A stretch of DNA of 64,000 nucleotides from the NCBI GenBank assembly GCA_965284365.1, contig OZ260079.1:2108001-2172000 (forward strand), given 5' to 3'. A program made the position numbers and the translations under genes. This DNA is from Phragmitibacter sp965284365 (GTDB taxonomy: Bacteria > Verrucomicrobiota > Verrucomicrobiia > Verrucomicrobiales > Verrucomicrobiaceae). This document shows positions 19,145 to 27,948 of this stretch, piece by piece. Within the stretch, counting starts at the first letter, position 1, and every line of letters begins with the position of its first letter. Below the pieces are notes generated by a model that did no database searches, was not told the DNA's origin, and was given only the letters and a program-made list of their open reading frames with translations.

Positions 19145-20608
19145 ATGAATTTCGTCTCCTACGCTTTCCTCTTTTTATTTCTGGTGGCCTTCGCGGTAAG
19201 GCTTTTGCCTCTCAGCAAGCGGGCATACCTCTGGACACTGATCGTTATCTCGACGGTATTTTATGGGTGGGAGAGGCCAGCCTACGTGTTCGTCATCTAC
19301 GGCATCATAGTCTTCGATTATGTCGTCGGCTTGGCCATTCGCTCGGAACTTGCGAAGACCGCTCAGGAGCGCTGGCACATCGCCTGGCTGTCCGTGGCTG
19401 CCAATGCCCTGCTTCTCATCTACTTCAAGTATAAAATCTTTTTCATGACCTCCGCACGGAGTGTGCTCAGCTACTTCGGCGTGCCGCTCTCAACGCCCGG
19501 CGGCGCCGGATCGGTGGCTTCTGACCCCAAGAGCGATCTCCCGCTCGGCATCAGCTTCCACACTTTCCAGTCCATTGCGTACAATCTGGACGTCGCAAAA
19601 TATGTTCATGATCCTGTCCTGAAGCTCCGGGACTTCATGTTTACGGTGATGTTTTTCCCGCAGTTAGTTGCCGGCCCCATTGTTCGTCCACGCGAGTTTC
19701 TTTATCAGCTCACCAGGAAACGATCTCTCCGTTGGAAGCCTTTTTCCGAAGGCCTCTACCTGCTCGCGAAAGGATTCTTCCTGAAGTGTGCCTTGGGTGA
19801 TAACTTCGGAGCGTTTGTCGACCAAAACTGGGACAAGCTTAGCCTTGGAGCCGGCACTTCTGCTGCCTGGATTGTCTGCATCGCCTTTGGGCTGCAGATT
19901 TTTTGCGACTTCGAGGGATATTCCACCATCGCGCGCGGACTGGCCTACATCTTCGGCTTCAAGTTTCCCAAGAATTTCAATTACCCGTATCTTGCTTCTA
20001 CATTCCGCAATTTCTGGGAGAGGTGGCACATGACGCTTTCGAGGTGGTTCAGGGATTATGTCTATATTCCCATTGGTGGAAATCGTGGCGGGCGTCTCTT
20101 CACTTGCCGGAATCTTTTGATTACCATGCTCATTGCCGGCCTTTGGCATGGCGCCTCCTGGACTTTTGTGATCTGGGGATTGTTGCATGGACTCCTCCTA
20201 TGCGGAGAACGTCTTGCCGGTATGCATCGGGATAATAAGTCCTGGCTCACAGCCTCGGTCTGGCGGGTGATCGTGGGCGTTGGGATCTTGTACACTTGGG
20301 TTTGGTTTCGGGCAGTGGATGTTCAGGATGCTTTGGCCATCTCACGGCAGTTGCTTGGGTTGGGCATTCATGTGACGGATGGGGTGTTAGCGGCGACAGC
20401 GGAAAAGTCTCTCGTTGTCGCCACCCCTGCGGGACTATGGTTGTTAGTGGGGGTCATGCTCCTGATCCATGGTTATGCTGCCTTGCAGGAGCACCGCATT
20501 GTCGGGCCAATGCGGCCCATGGGTAAAGCACTGCTCACGGGTGTTTTGACTTTCCTAGCCATCTCCTGGCATGATGTCACATCCGGCTTCATCTACTTTC
20601 AATTCTGA
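19145..20608 (+). CDS. MBOAT-family O-acyltransferase (AlgI-like)
   Basis: The 487-residue polytopic membrane protein has the MBOAT hallmarks FHTFQSIAYNLDV, FFPQLVAGPIVRP, LQIFCDFEGYSTIARGLA, FWERWHMTLSRWFRDYVYIP and GLWHGASWTFVIWGLLHG. The invariant catalytic His is about residue 335. AlgI-type enzymes pass acyl (usually acetyl) groups across the inner membrane for O-acetylation of extracellular polysaccharides. The next gene encodes an SGNH-like protein, the usual partner (compare AlgJ/AlgX, PatB, WssI systems), which supports polymer acetylation. No polymer-synthesis genes are adjacent, so the acceptor is unknown. Confidence 0.92.
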   Translation: MNFVSYAFLFLFLVAFAVRLLPLSKRAYLWTLIVISTVFYGWERPAYVFVIYGIIVFDYVVGLAIRSELAKTAQERWHIAWLSVAANALLLIYFKYKIFFMTSARSVLSYFGVPLSTPGGAGSVASDPKSDLPLGISFHTFQSIAYNLDVAKYVHDPVLKLRDFMFTVMFFPQLVAGPIVRPREFLYQLTRKRSLRWKPFSEGLYLLAKGFFLKCALGDNFGAFVDQNWDKLSLGAGTSAAWIVCIAFGLQIFCDFEGYSTIARGLAYIFGFKFPKNFNYPYLASTFRNFWERWHMTLSRWFRDYVYIPIGGNRGGRLFTCRNLLITMLIAGLWHGASWTFVIWGLLHGLLLCGERLAGMHRDNKSWLTASVWRVIVGVGILYTWVWFRAVDVQDALAISRQLLGLGIHVTDGVLAATAEKSLVVATPAGLWLLVGVMLLIHGYAALQEHRIVGPMRPMGKALLTGVLTFLAISWHDVTSGFIYFQF

Positions 20609-20626
20609 TTCAGATTGGGTCCGCGC

Positions 20627-21607
20627 ATGATCAAGGCCGTCTTACTTTTCATTGTTGGGTTCGCCGCAACCTGGCTCACCGTGCACTACTGCGGAGCTTG
20701 GGCTGGAATCGTGCCAGCAAAAATGTATCCACGCGAGCAACCCAAAGACAGCACCATTGCTTACCGCCGCTTCTGGGACGACGTAGATTATTCCACCTTT
20801 TATCATGAGCTGGACGACGGCTTGCGCGGTCGTCTCCGTACCGCAGATGTGGTGATTATGGGAAACTCACGTGTCCAGTTCGGTCTGGATGAAAAGTTGT
20901 TCCGGGATCACTTCCGCGCTCGTGGGCAGAAAGTCTTCAATCTGGGATTCGCTTGGGCGCAGACAAGTGCCTGGAGTCACATCCTAATGGAAAAGTATCG
21001 TCTGAACGCTTCTTGGATTCTGGTCAATGCCGATCCCTTTTTTGCCAATGGCCTGGCATTCCCCGTGCCGCAGACCATGGCGACCACTCGGCTGCGGGCC
21101 AGCCACCAACTTTTCGAAGCAGGCATGTCCATCCAGGTGCGAGAGCAACTCGCCGAGTGGAAAGTGCCACGCTTGAGGGCGTTTAACCTCTTTGGAGACA
21201 ATGACAGCGCTGTGTACCGCGACCAAGTCTCCGGCTGGTGGAAACTGAAATCTTTCCCCTACTACTTCTCTACTTCACATGGTCCACCTGTCACTGATGT
21301 CTTGGAAAGCGACGCTTTGAAAACCGTGGATTGGCTCGCGGTGCACAAATTCGTCGGCCTCATGAAGGGGCGCGGCATTAACGCTGTGCTGATTAATGTT
21401 CCGCACATTCGGATCGCAGAAAGCGCGCGAGCCGTGACCCGGAAAATGTCGGAAGTCACGGGGATGCCTTATCTAGAGGTGGACGAAACAGATCTGCATA
21501 CTTTTGACGGCAGCCACCTGAGCCATGATAGCGCCCTACTCTACTCCAGCCGTCTGCTCGCGGAGCTCGACAAATTAATGGCCCAGACACCTGCAATCTC
21601 CCGGTGA
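20627..21607 (+). CDS. SGNH-like membrane-anchored protein, partner of the MBOAT acyltransferase
   Basis: The 326-residue protein has one N-terminal hydrophobic segment (AVLLFIVGFAATWLTVHY) and then an extracytoplasmic domain. VVIMGNSRVQFGLD resembles SGNH block I (G-N-S-R, with the nucleophile position as Ser). FDGSHLSHDSALLYS near the C terminus resembles block V with the Asp and His of the triad. Such proteins sit beside MBOAT genes and act in transfer of acetyl groups to polysaccharide. ATG 20627 is chosen; a TTG at 20615 is also in frame. It follows the MBOAT stop by 18 bp and its stop overlaps the GTG of the AlkB-like gene, so these genes are co-transcribed. Confidence 0.75.
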   Translation: MIKAVLLFIVGFAATWLTVHYCGAWAGIVPAKMYPREQPKDSTIAYRRFWDDVDYSTFYHELDDGLRGRLRTADVVIMGNSRVQFGLDEKLFRDHFRARGQKVFNLGFAWAQTSAWSHILMEKYRLNASWILVNADPFFANGLAFPVPQTMATTRLRASHQLFEAGMSIQVREQLAEWKVPRLRAFNLFGDNDSAVYRDQVSGWWKLKSFPYYFSTSHGPPVTDVLESDALKTVDWLAVHKFVGLMKGRGINAVLINVPHIRIAESARAVTRKMSEVTGMPYLEVDETDLHTFDGSHLSHDSALLYSSRLLAELDKLMAQTPAISR

Positions 21608-22212
21608 GCAAAGAGTTGCCTAATTTGCTGCCGCGGGATGGCATTGCACTGTATCCTGGGATCATCTTTTCCTCGCACGAGGCGGAGGACTATCTTACTA
21701 CCTTGCTTCATTCCATTCCCTGGCAGCAGGACGAAGTGGTGATGTTCGGAAAGCGTATCGTCACCGCCCGGAAAACCGCTTGGTATGGCGACGCTCCGTA
21801 TGCCTACTCTTACTCGGGATCCACCAAAACGGCCCTCCCGTGGACATCGGAGTTGTCCGAGATCAAACGCGAAGTCGAACGTCACTCCGGCCATCGCTAT
21901 AACTCCTGTCTCCTCAATCTTTACCACCATGGTGGCGAAGGCATGGGCTGGCACAGTGATGACGAAAGTACTCTCGTTCGTGATGCTGCCATCGCCTCTG
22001 TGAGTCTGGGAGCCGAACGCAGGTTCTCCTTCAAACATAAGTCCGAACCAGAGCTGAAGACTAGCGTCATGTTGGAGAGCGGCAGTTTGTTGGTGATGAC
22101 AGGAGCCACCCAAAGGCACTGGTTGCACAGTCTCACAAAATCCAACAAGATTGCGGAGCCAAGAATCAATCTCACTTTTCGTCTCATGAATGCGGACTCG
22201 GCCAAGCCATGA
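21604..22212 (+). CDS. alkB: AlkB-like 2-oxoglutarate/Fe(II) dioxygenase
   Basis: This 202-residue protein is of the AlkB family, which oxidatively removes alkyl groups from DNA or RNA bases. The iron ligands are His117 and Asp119 (in GMGWHSDDE) and His175 (QRHWLHS). The 2-oxoglutarate-binding arginines are probably Arg187 and Arg193 in PRINLTFR. LYHHGGEGMGWHSDDE and ASVSLGAERRFSFKH are the best family signatures and resemble the ALKBH2/3 and proteobacterial AlkB2-like group more than E. coli AlkB. The start is GTG 21604, overlapping the SGNH gene stop by 4 bp (GTGA). The linkage to a cell-surface acylation pair is a curious coupling. Confidence 0.9.
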   Translation: MSKELPNLLPRDGIALYPGIIFSSHEAEDYLTTLLHSIPWQQDEVVMFGKRIVTARKTAWYGDAPYAYSYSGSTKTALPWTSELSEIKREVERHSGHRYNSCLLNLYHHGGEGMGWHSDDESTLVRDAAIASVSLGAERRFSFKHKSEPELKTSVMLESGSLLVMTGATQRHWLHSLTKSNKIAEPRINLTFRLMNADSAKP

Positions 22213-22284
22213 CGATGGAGGCTTTAGAACCAATATTTGAGCGGCGTAATCAGGTCTGACTGTAGAGCAGGTAACTACCAAATC

Positions 22285-23064
22285 ATGATCCCTCACTTCT
22301 CCAGGCGCGCGCCCCGGGCGTGTTTCGATTTTGACGTCTTGGATGAGACGGAGGAGTGGCTTGTGGTAAATAAACCCGCCCCCCTTCAGATACATCCCAG
22401 CAAGCCCAAGGACGCCGGCCTTACCTTATGGGATGGTCTGCGGGAAATGCTCAGCTACGAATTGGTGAATGGAGGACAGGTCTCCATCATCAACCGTCTT
22501 GATCGTGAGACTAGTGGCGCGGTCTTGATCGCCAAAACAGCCCGTGCCGCGCGCCGTTTTGGAAAAGCCATGCTTCGGCGGCAGATCGGCAAAGCTTACC
22601 TGTCGGTGGTGCATGGCTGGCCCGAGTGGCAGGAAAAGACAGTCGATGCTCCGATCCTCCGCGCCGGCGAAGTGGAGGAGTCGCGTATTTGGGTGAAACA
22701 GATCGTTCATGAAAAAGGCGCTGCTTGCACGAGCGTGTTCCGGGTTTTGGACCGCTGGGCCAGTCCCATGGGTGGTGATCTCGCGCTGATTGAAGCCACT
22801 CCGCTTACCGGCCGGATGCACCAGTTGCGTGTGCATCTTGCGCACACGGGTCATTCTGTTGTCGGCGACAAGCTCTATGGAGCGGATGACGAGAACTATC
22901 TCCGGTTCATGAGCCATGGCTGGACGCCGGAAATATCTCAAGCGCTTTTCTTGCCCCGCCAGGCTCTTCACTCTCACCATCTGGAGGTGAATGACGAATA
23001 TGGCTCTCTGGCTTGGACCGCCCCCTTGCCCGGCGATATGGAAGCTCTCCGCCAGGACCGTTGA
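22285..23064 (+). CDS. RluA-family pseudouridine synthase
   Basis: This 259-residue enzyme isomerises uridine to pseudouridine in rRNA or tRNA. The catalytic motif is INRLDRETSGAVLIAKT with the essential Asp in RLDRETSG. LVVNKPAPLQIHPS near the N terminus and GRMHQLRVHLAHTGHSVVGDKLYG near the C terminus are also family signatures. No S4 domain precedes the catalytic domain, so it is of the short RluA/RluC-like type without S4. ATG 22285 is preferred over an upstream in-frame TTG at 22237. The target position cannot be predicted. Confidence 0.9.
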   Translation: MIPHFSRRAPRACFDFDVLDETEEWLVVNKPAPLQIHPSKPKDAGLTLWDGLREMLSYELVNGGQVSIINRLDRETSGAVLIAKTARAARRFGKAMLRRQIGKAYLSVVHGWPEWQEKTVDAPILRAGEVEESRIWVKQIVHEKGAACTSVFRVLDRWASPMGGDLALIEATPLTGRMHQLRVHLAHTGHSVVGDKLYGADDENYLRFMSHGWTPEISQALFLPRQALHSHHLEVNDEYGSLAWTAPLPGDMEALRQDR

Positions 23065-23159
23065 ACCCCGGTAGACGGTTTTGAGATGGATCGGACGATG
23101 CTTGCGGGTTGCTTTTGTAGAGTTCCCGCTACACCGTTGCTCGAACAAGAATCGAAGCA

Positions 23160-24026
23160 ATGAATCCGAAATTTTCTGCATACGCTCATCCTGAAGCCTT
23201 GGTGGACACCGAATGGCTCGCAGCGAATCTGGACGCTCCTGGCATCCGCATCGTGGAGAGCAATGAAGACCTTCTCCTCTATGACACCGGTCATATCCCT
23301 GGTGCCGTGCATATTGACTGGCGCCGAGACCTCAATGATCAGACTGTCCGGGATTATGTTGGCACGGAGGCCTTTGCAGACCTCTGTCGCCGCAATGGAA
23401 TCACACCGGACACGACCGTCATTTTTTACGGAGACAAGTCAAACTGGTGGGCCTGCTATGCCCTTTGGGTGTTCCAGCTTTTCGGTCATACCAAAGCCAA
23501 GATCCTCGACGGTGGACGCTCCAAGTGGGTTGCCGAAGCCCGTCCTCTCACGCGCGAGGTCCCAAAATTCCCGGCTACCGATTACCCTCTGCCCGCGGAG
23601 CGCAATGACGCCGCCCACCGTGCTTACCAAGCCCAAACGCTTGAGCACATGAAGGCCAAAAAACCGATGGTAGACGTGCGAAGTCCCAAGGAATTCAGCG
23701 GCGAAGTCACCCACATGCCTGAGTATCCCCAGGAAGGCGTTTTACGCGGTGGTCACATTCCCGGTGCGAAAAGCCAGCCTTGGGCCCAAGCCGCTAATCC
23801 GGATGGTACCTTTAAGACCGCCGAAGAACTCAAAGCAATTTACGAAGGCACCCATGGCTTGAAGCAAGAGGACGACATCATCGCCTACTGCCGTATCGGT
23901 GAGCGCAGCAGTCACACCTGGTTTGTGCTCAAATTCTTGCTCGGGTACACCAACGTCCGGAACTATGACGGATCATGGACGGAATGGGGCAACATGGTGC
24001 GCACCCCGGTCGAAAAGGACGTCTGA
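23160..24026 (+). CDS. Two-domain sulfurtransferase (thiosulfate or 3-mercaptopyruvate sulfurtransferase)
   Basis: The 288-residue protein has two rhodanese domains. The N-terminal one contains HIPGAVHIDWRRDLND and TVIFYGDKSNWWACYALW but has no active-site Cys loop. The C-terminal one has RGGHIPGAKSQPWAQA and the loop CRIGERS with the catalytic Cys244. The loop C-R-x-G-x-R is of the thiosulfate sulfurtransferase (TST) type; 3-mercaptopyruvate enzymes usually have CG[S/T]GVT. A persulfide on Cys244 is transferred to acceptors such as cyanide, thioredoxin or a SufE-type protein. A SufE-like gene begins 87 bp downstream, which suggests a sulfur relay. Confidence 0.9.
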   Translation: MNPKFSAYAHPEALVDTEWLAANLDAPGIRIVESNEDLLLYDTGHIPGAVHIDWRRDLNDQTVRDYVGTEAFADLCRRNGITPDTTVIFYGDKSNWWACYALWVFQLFGHTKAKILDGGRSKWVAEARPLTREVPKFPATDYPLPAERNDAAHRAYQAQTLEHMKAKKPMVDVRSPKEFSGEVTHMPEYPQEGVLRGGHIPGAKSQPWAQAANPDGTFKTAEELKAIYEGTHGLKQEDDIIAYCRIGERSSHTWFVLKFLLGYTNVRNYDGSWTEWGNMVRTPVEKDV

Positions 24027-24113
24027 GACGCCCCGGCAGACGAATCCAGAGCAATCCCCGATTGAAGCGCTCCAATCCGTTGGTCAGTCGGCACTCTCTA
24101 AATTTTCCCCTTC

Positions 24114-24566
24114 ATGTATCCGCAGCCCCTTCAGGACATCATTGAGCTTTTCGAGTACCTTCCCGACCAGGAAAAACGGGAAAACCTCATCGTCATGTCT
24201 GACAGCGCGGCCAAGCAGGAGCCCAAAGAAGGGGAGACCTTTGACCTCGAAGACGTCCGTAAGGACGAGGAATGCACGGACACAGTCGGCATCTTTCTCC
24301 GCGTGCAGGATGGCAAAGCCCACTTTGCCGTGACGCTTGGGCCGCTCGTGCAGACCCTTACCAAGGCGATGACCAGCATCCTTTGCCGCGGCCTAAACGG
24401 CGCAAAACTGGAAGACATCCTCGAAGTTCCCGCTGACTTCGTCCCCCGCATCGTCGGTGCGGAGTTGGTCCGGCTCCGCAGCCAGACCGTCTATTACGTC
24501 CTGGGCCGCATGAAGGGCGCCGTCAAAGCCTACCTCAACCGCCAGCGCGCCGCTCAGTCCGTTTGA
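24114..24566 (+). CDS. sufE: SufE-family sulfur acceptor protein
   Basis: This 150-residue SufE-like protein accepts a persulfide sulfur and delivers it to an Fe-S scaffold. Features are LIVMSDSAAKQ, the likely sulfur-carrying Cys54 in ECTDTVGIFL, the glycine-poor loop VTLGPLVQTLTKAMTSIL, and VRLRSQTVYYVLGRMKG near the end. No SufS desulfurase is in the window; the upstream two-domain sulfurtransferase may be the donor (inference from position). A lone nuoD gene follows after 103 bp. Confidence 0.88.
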   Translation: MYPQPLQDIIELFEYLPDQEKRENLIVMSDSAAKQEPKEGETFDLEDVRKDEECTDTVGIFLRVQDGKAHFAVTLGPLVQTLTKAMTSILCRGLNGAKLEDILEVPADFVPRIVGAELVRLRSQTVYYVLGRMKGAVKAYLNRQRAAQSV

Positions 24567-24669
24567 CCTGAGCTTTCTGTCTGAAGCTCAGAGTCCCATG
24601 CGCTTGTGAAATATTTCACAAATTCGCCTTGCCCCCTGCTGCCCTTGCAGAATACTTCCCGCTGACGCC

Positions 24670-25929
24670 ATGGCGAAGACCATCCACGAGATAGAAGCCC
24701 CGGACACCGCTGCTCGCGCCTTGCGGCAGGCAGAAGTTCATGAGGAGGCCGTCAGCGACCTTATTGGGGAAAAGCTGGTCCTCAATATGGGCCCGTCCCA
24801 TCCCGCTACCCACGGCGTGCTTCGCCTAGTGCTGGAGTTGGATGGCGAAATCATCACTAAAGCCGACCCGGACATTGGATTCCTGCATCGCGGTGACGAA
24901 AAAATCGCTGAGAACATGCATTACAACCAGTTCGTGCCCTACACGGACCGGTTGGACTATCTTGCCCCGTTGGCGAACAACGTGGCCTACGCCCTCGCCG
25001 TTGAGAAACTCATGGGCTGGGAACTTCCTGCCCGCGGCAAGGCTATCCGTGTGATCTGTTGTGAAATGGCGCGCATTTCGTCCCATCTCCTCGGTGTCGG
25101 CGTGTTCGCCATGGACGTGGGTGCCATGTCCGTCTTCCTTTACACCTTCACGGAGCGCGAAAAGATCTACAATCTCTGCGAGCAACTGACCGGAGCTCGT
25201 TTCACCACCAGCTACACTCGCGTCGGTGGCCAGACGCGGGATATGAATGAACCTTTCATTTCCGGCCTGAAGAAGTTCCTCAAGGAACTGCCCCCCATCA
25301 TTGCGGAAGTTGACGCGCTGCTGTCCAAGAATCGCATTTTCCGCGATCGCACCGTCGGTCTGGGCGTTATCACCAAGGAAGATGCTATCTCGTTCGGCAT
25401 CAGTGGCCCGAATTTGCGTGCCTCCGGTGTGGATCACGACCTTCGCAAAGCGCATCCTTATCTGGATTACGATAAGTACGACTTTGACGTTCCTATCGCT
25501 ACGGGTGGCGACTGCTTCGATCGCTATCTCGTCCGCATGGAAGAGATGCGTCAGAGTATCCGCATCCTAAATCAGGTTCTCGCCGACATCCCGGATGGCC
25601 CCATCAACGTGGGTGACCCTAAGAACATGCTGCCTAACAAGGAGCGCGTGCTGATGAAGATGGAGGAACTAATCCACCACTTTATCGTCGCCACCCAGGG
25701 CATCGATGCCCCCGTCGGCGAAGTTTACTTCGGCGCAGAAAATCCCAAGGGCGAACTCGGCTTCTACATTTGCAGCAAAGGCGGCGGTGTTCCCTACCGC
25801 ATGAAGATTCGCAGCCCCTCGTTTGTGAATCTTAGCCTTCTCTCGAAAATTTTGCCCGGCCACATGCTAAGCGACGTGCCCTCCATCTTGGGAAGCCTCG
25901 ACTTCGTCATGGGCGAGTGCGACCGATAA
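24670..25929 (+). CDS. nuoD: NADH-quinone oxidoreductase subunit D
   Basis: The 419-residue protein is the 49-kDa quinone-site subunit of respiratory complex I, on the cytoplasmic face of the peripheral arm. NMGPSHPATHGVLRLVLELDGE, DIGFLHRGDEKIAE, HYNQFVPYTDRLDYL and the C terminus SILGSLDFVMGECDR are diagnostic. It is a stand-alone nuoD: nuoB, nuoC and nuoE are not adjacent, and nuoA lies 7.1 kb downstream after several unrelated genes, so the nuo genes are dispersed here. The ATG at 24670 is the only sensible start. Confidence 0.97.
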   Translation: MAKTIHEIEAPDTAARALRQAEVHEEAVSDLIGEKLVLNMGPSHPATHGVLRLVLELDGEIITKADPDIGFLHRGDEKIAENMHYNQFVPYTDRLDYLAPLANNVAYALAVEKLMGWELPARGKAIRVICCEMARISSHLLGVGVFAMDVGAMSVFLYTFTEREKIYNLCEQLTGARFTTSYTRVGGQTRDMNEPFISGLKKFLKELPPIIAEVDALLSKNRIFRDRTVGLGVITKEDAISFGISGPNLRASGVDHDLRKAHPYLDYDKYDFDVPIATGGDCFDRYLVRMEEMRQSIRILNQVLADIPDGPINVGDPKNMLPNKERVLMKMEELIHHFIVATQGIDAPVGEVYFGAENPKGELGFYICSKGGGVPYRMKIRSPSFVNLSLLSKILPGHMLSDVPSILGSLDFVMGECDR

Positions 25930-25984
25930 CCGGGGGGCGTTTTCCCCCGCAGTCTCGACGACGCCCTCGCGCGTCAATATCGAC

Positions 25985-27703
25985 TCACGCCACATTCTTC
26001 GACTCGCCCTCACTGAAGAACTGCTCCATGCGCCGACGCAGATCCGTATAGAACGTGTTCACCATGTCCTCGAGCATGGCCGCTTTCTCCGCCGCCTTGG
26101 TGGACAAAGTCTCCGACGCCAGCTTCTCACGCTCGGCTCGAACCTTTGACTCGAAGGCGTTTTCCAAGTCCATCAGGCTTTCCAAAAACTCCTTCGCAGC
26201 ACGCGAACGATCCACACCCTCGATCAGGGCTCGCTCCAGCGGCTTGTTCTGCGTCAGATGCAGCAGCCGCCCATTGGCCAGTTCCGTCATGTATTTGTTG
26301 AAGCTGCTTAGAAAAGCCTTCCGCTCCCGGTCAAAACGCACTTCGTCCAGATCCAGCAGCGTGTCATAGGGACCCGCCTTCGAAAAGAACTTCACCACCA
26401 GCGGAATGGTATCCACGAGCATAAAAAGCAACGTCAGAATTGCATACGCATACAGCGCGAACTTCCCGCCCTCCGTGCCCTGATCAAAGAGCCGGTGCAA
26501 CGCCAGCGTCTGCGTCAGGATATCCTTGCGCGGCTCCGCCCGAAGCGCGGCAATCCGGCTTTCTTCATCCTGCCCAAGTCGCATAATCTCTTCATGCAGA
26601 CCTTTAAGTTGCGTCAGCTGTGCATCGATCTGTTTCTGCAGCGTGTCGCGGATGCCGTTCTGCTGCGTCACAAACTGGTCCGCCTGCTGTTGCTGCACTT
26701 GCTGCTTCAGCATCGCCAGCCGTTCCACTTCCGCCTTCTGCAACCGCGCTGCTTCAACGGCCTTCATCTGGTAAGACGCCGTCACTGACTGGGTAGTGGA
26801 CTCGATCTCCTGTGCCACCACCGTGCGCTGCGCGGTCAGGTTCTCCAATACCGAGCTAAGCCGTTTCGACTCTGCACGACGCCAGGCTAGCTGGTCATCC
26901 TGAATGCTCTTAGCCCTGGGCCCAAGTCCCACGATGCCGCTGCGCTGTCCATTCAGTTCTCGCTCGAACTCCGCCTGCCAGAAGTTTAACTCACCCGCCA
27001 GCTTCTTCGCCGCGGTGTCCTGTGTGGCAATTTCCGTATCCATCGCCGCCAGCCGCTCCTTGGCCGGGGCGACAGCTTCCATCACTAGCTTCTCCAGCTC
27101 CGCAGCGGCTTTCTTCTCCTCATCCGTCGCAGGCTGTTCAGACTTCGGAGCCATTTCGCCCTCCAGAAACTTCGCGGAGAACGTCTCGTTCCACCGCTCC
27201 CGCGCCTGCGCGATTTCCGCTTCCACCGCCGGAACCTTGGCTTCCACGCCTTTCTTCTGTTCCGTTGCCTTTACGCGCACCTGGTCGATCTCTACCTGCC
27301 TGTCTTTCTCGACCTCTGACTGAATCGTGTCCCTGAACAGCAGAAGCGTCATCGGGTGAGAAATGGTCATGCCCATCAGCCCGGCCACCACAATGCGCAG
27401 GCCAAACTGCGCCGCCTTCCGGAAAATGGATTGATAGGCTCGGTAAGTCGCCAGCAACGCCCGGTCTACTGTCAGGATGATGAACGACCATACCAGCGAT
27501 ACCCCGGTAATGACTCGCCAGTCCGTAGTGAGCGTGCTGATGGAATACGCCGCGGCCATTAACGCAAAAAGCGAGGGGACAAGAACCGTTGCCCCAAAGG
27601 CCACATACTTTCGCCGCTCCCAAGGCGGGCAACTCTGCAAAGTCTCGGAACTGGCGCCAGAGAGCCAGATGAAGATGCGTTCGAAGCGAGTAGTAATGGA
27701 CAT
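25985..27703 (-). CDS. DUF4407 membrane protein with long coiled coil
   Basis: The 572-residue protein has three N-terminal hydrophobic segments (FGATVLVPSLFALMAAAYSI, VSLVWSFIILTVDRALLA, IVVAGLMGMTISHPMTLLLF) and a fourth at about 420-445 (AYAILTLLFMLVDTIPLVVKFF). Between them is a long Gln/Glu/Lys/Arg-rich coiled coil (about 140-395), and another helical cytoplasmic tail follows. The ordering and the WSFIILTVDRAL segment match the DUF4407 family, whose function is unknown. The coiled coil probably lies outside the cytoplasm with the two ends inside. ATG 27703 is chosen over a TTG at 27712. It is divergent from the HlyD-like gene. Confidence 0.85.
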   Translation of the reverse strand: MSITTRFERIFIWLSGASSETLQSCPPWERRKYVAFGATVLVPSLFALMAAAYSISTLTTDWRVITGVSLVWSFIILTVDRALLATYRAYQSIFRKAAQFGLRIVVAGLMGMTISHPMTLLLFRDTIQSEVEKDRQVEIDQVRVKATEQKKGVEAKVPAVEAEIAQARERWNETFSAKFLEGEMAPKSEQPATDEEKKAAAELEKLVMEAVAPAKERLAAMDTEIATQDTAAKKLAGELNFWQAEFERELNGQRSGIVGLGPRAKSIQDDQLAWRRAESKRLSSVLENLTAQRTVVAQEIESTTQSVTASYQMKAVEAARLQKAEVERLAMLKQQVQQQQADQFVTQQNGIRDTLQKQIDAQLTQLKGLHEEIMRLGQDEESRIAALRAEPRKDILTQTLALHRLFDQGTEGGKFALYAYAILTLLFMLVDTIPLVVKFFSKAGPYDTLLDLDEVRFDRERKAFLSSFNKYMTELANGRLLHLTQNKPLERALIEGVDRSRAAKEFLESLMDLENAFESKVRAEREKLASETLSTKAAEKAAMLEDMVNTFYTDLRRRMEQFFSEGESKNVA

Positions 27704-27948
27704 GGAAATCAATCAAGGCGGCCTACGCTGAGCATTGACTTGGAGCGCCAGAAATGTGCCGGGCACGGCTTGGAATTCGGCTTTCAGCGGAGCGTACTAC
27801 GTAGACGTGCGTCATTTCTTTTTGTTCACTTCATCGACATTCAGAACGCCGGCCAAAGAATCCATTTCCTTGGGTGATTGTAGGGAACTCAAGACATCCC
27901 ATTGGCCTTCCTGCTATTTTTGGTGTAGAGAGGTGGCCCCGTTCCGAC

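Noticed and set aside
25931..25949. Terminator after nuoD
   Set aside because: CGGGGG/CCCCCG forms a 6-bp stem with T residues only in the loop; no T-run follows the stem.
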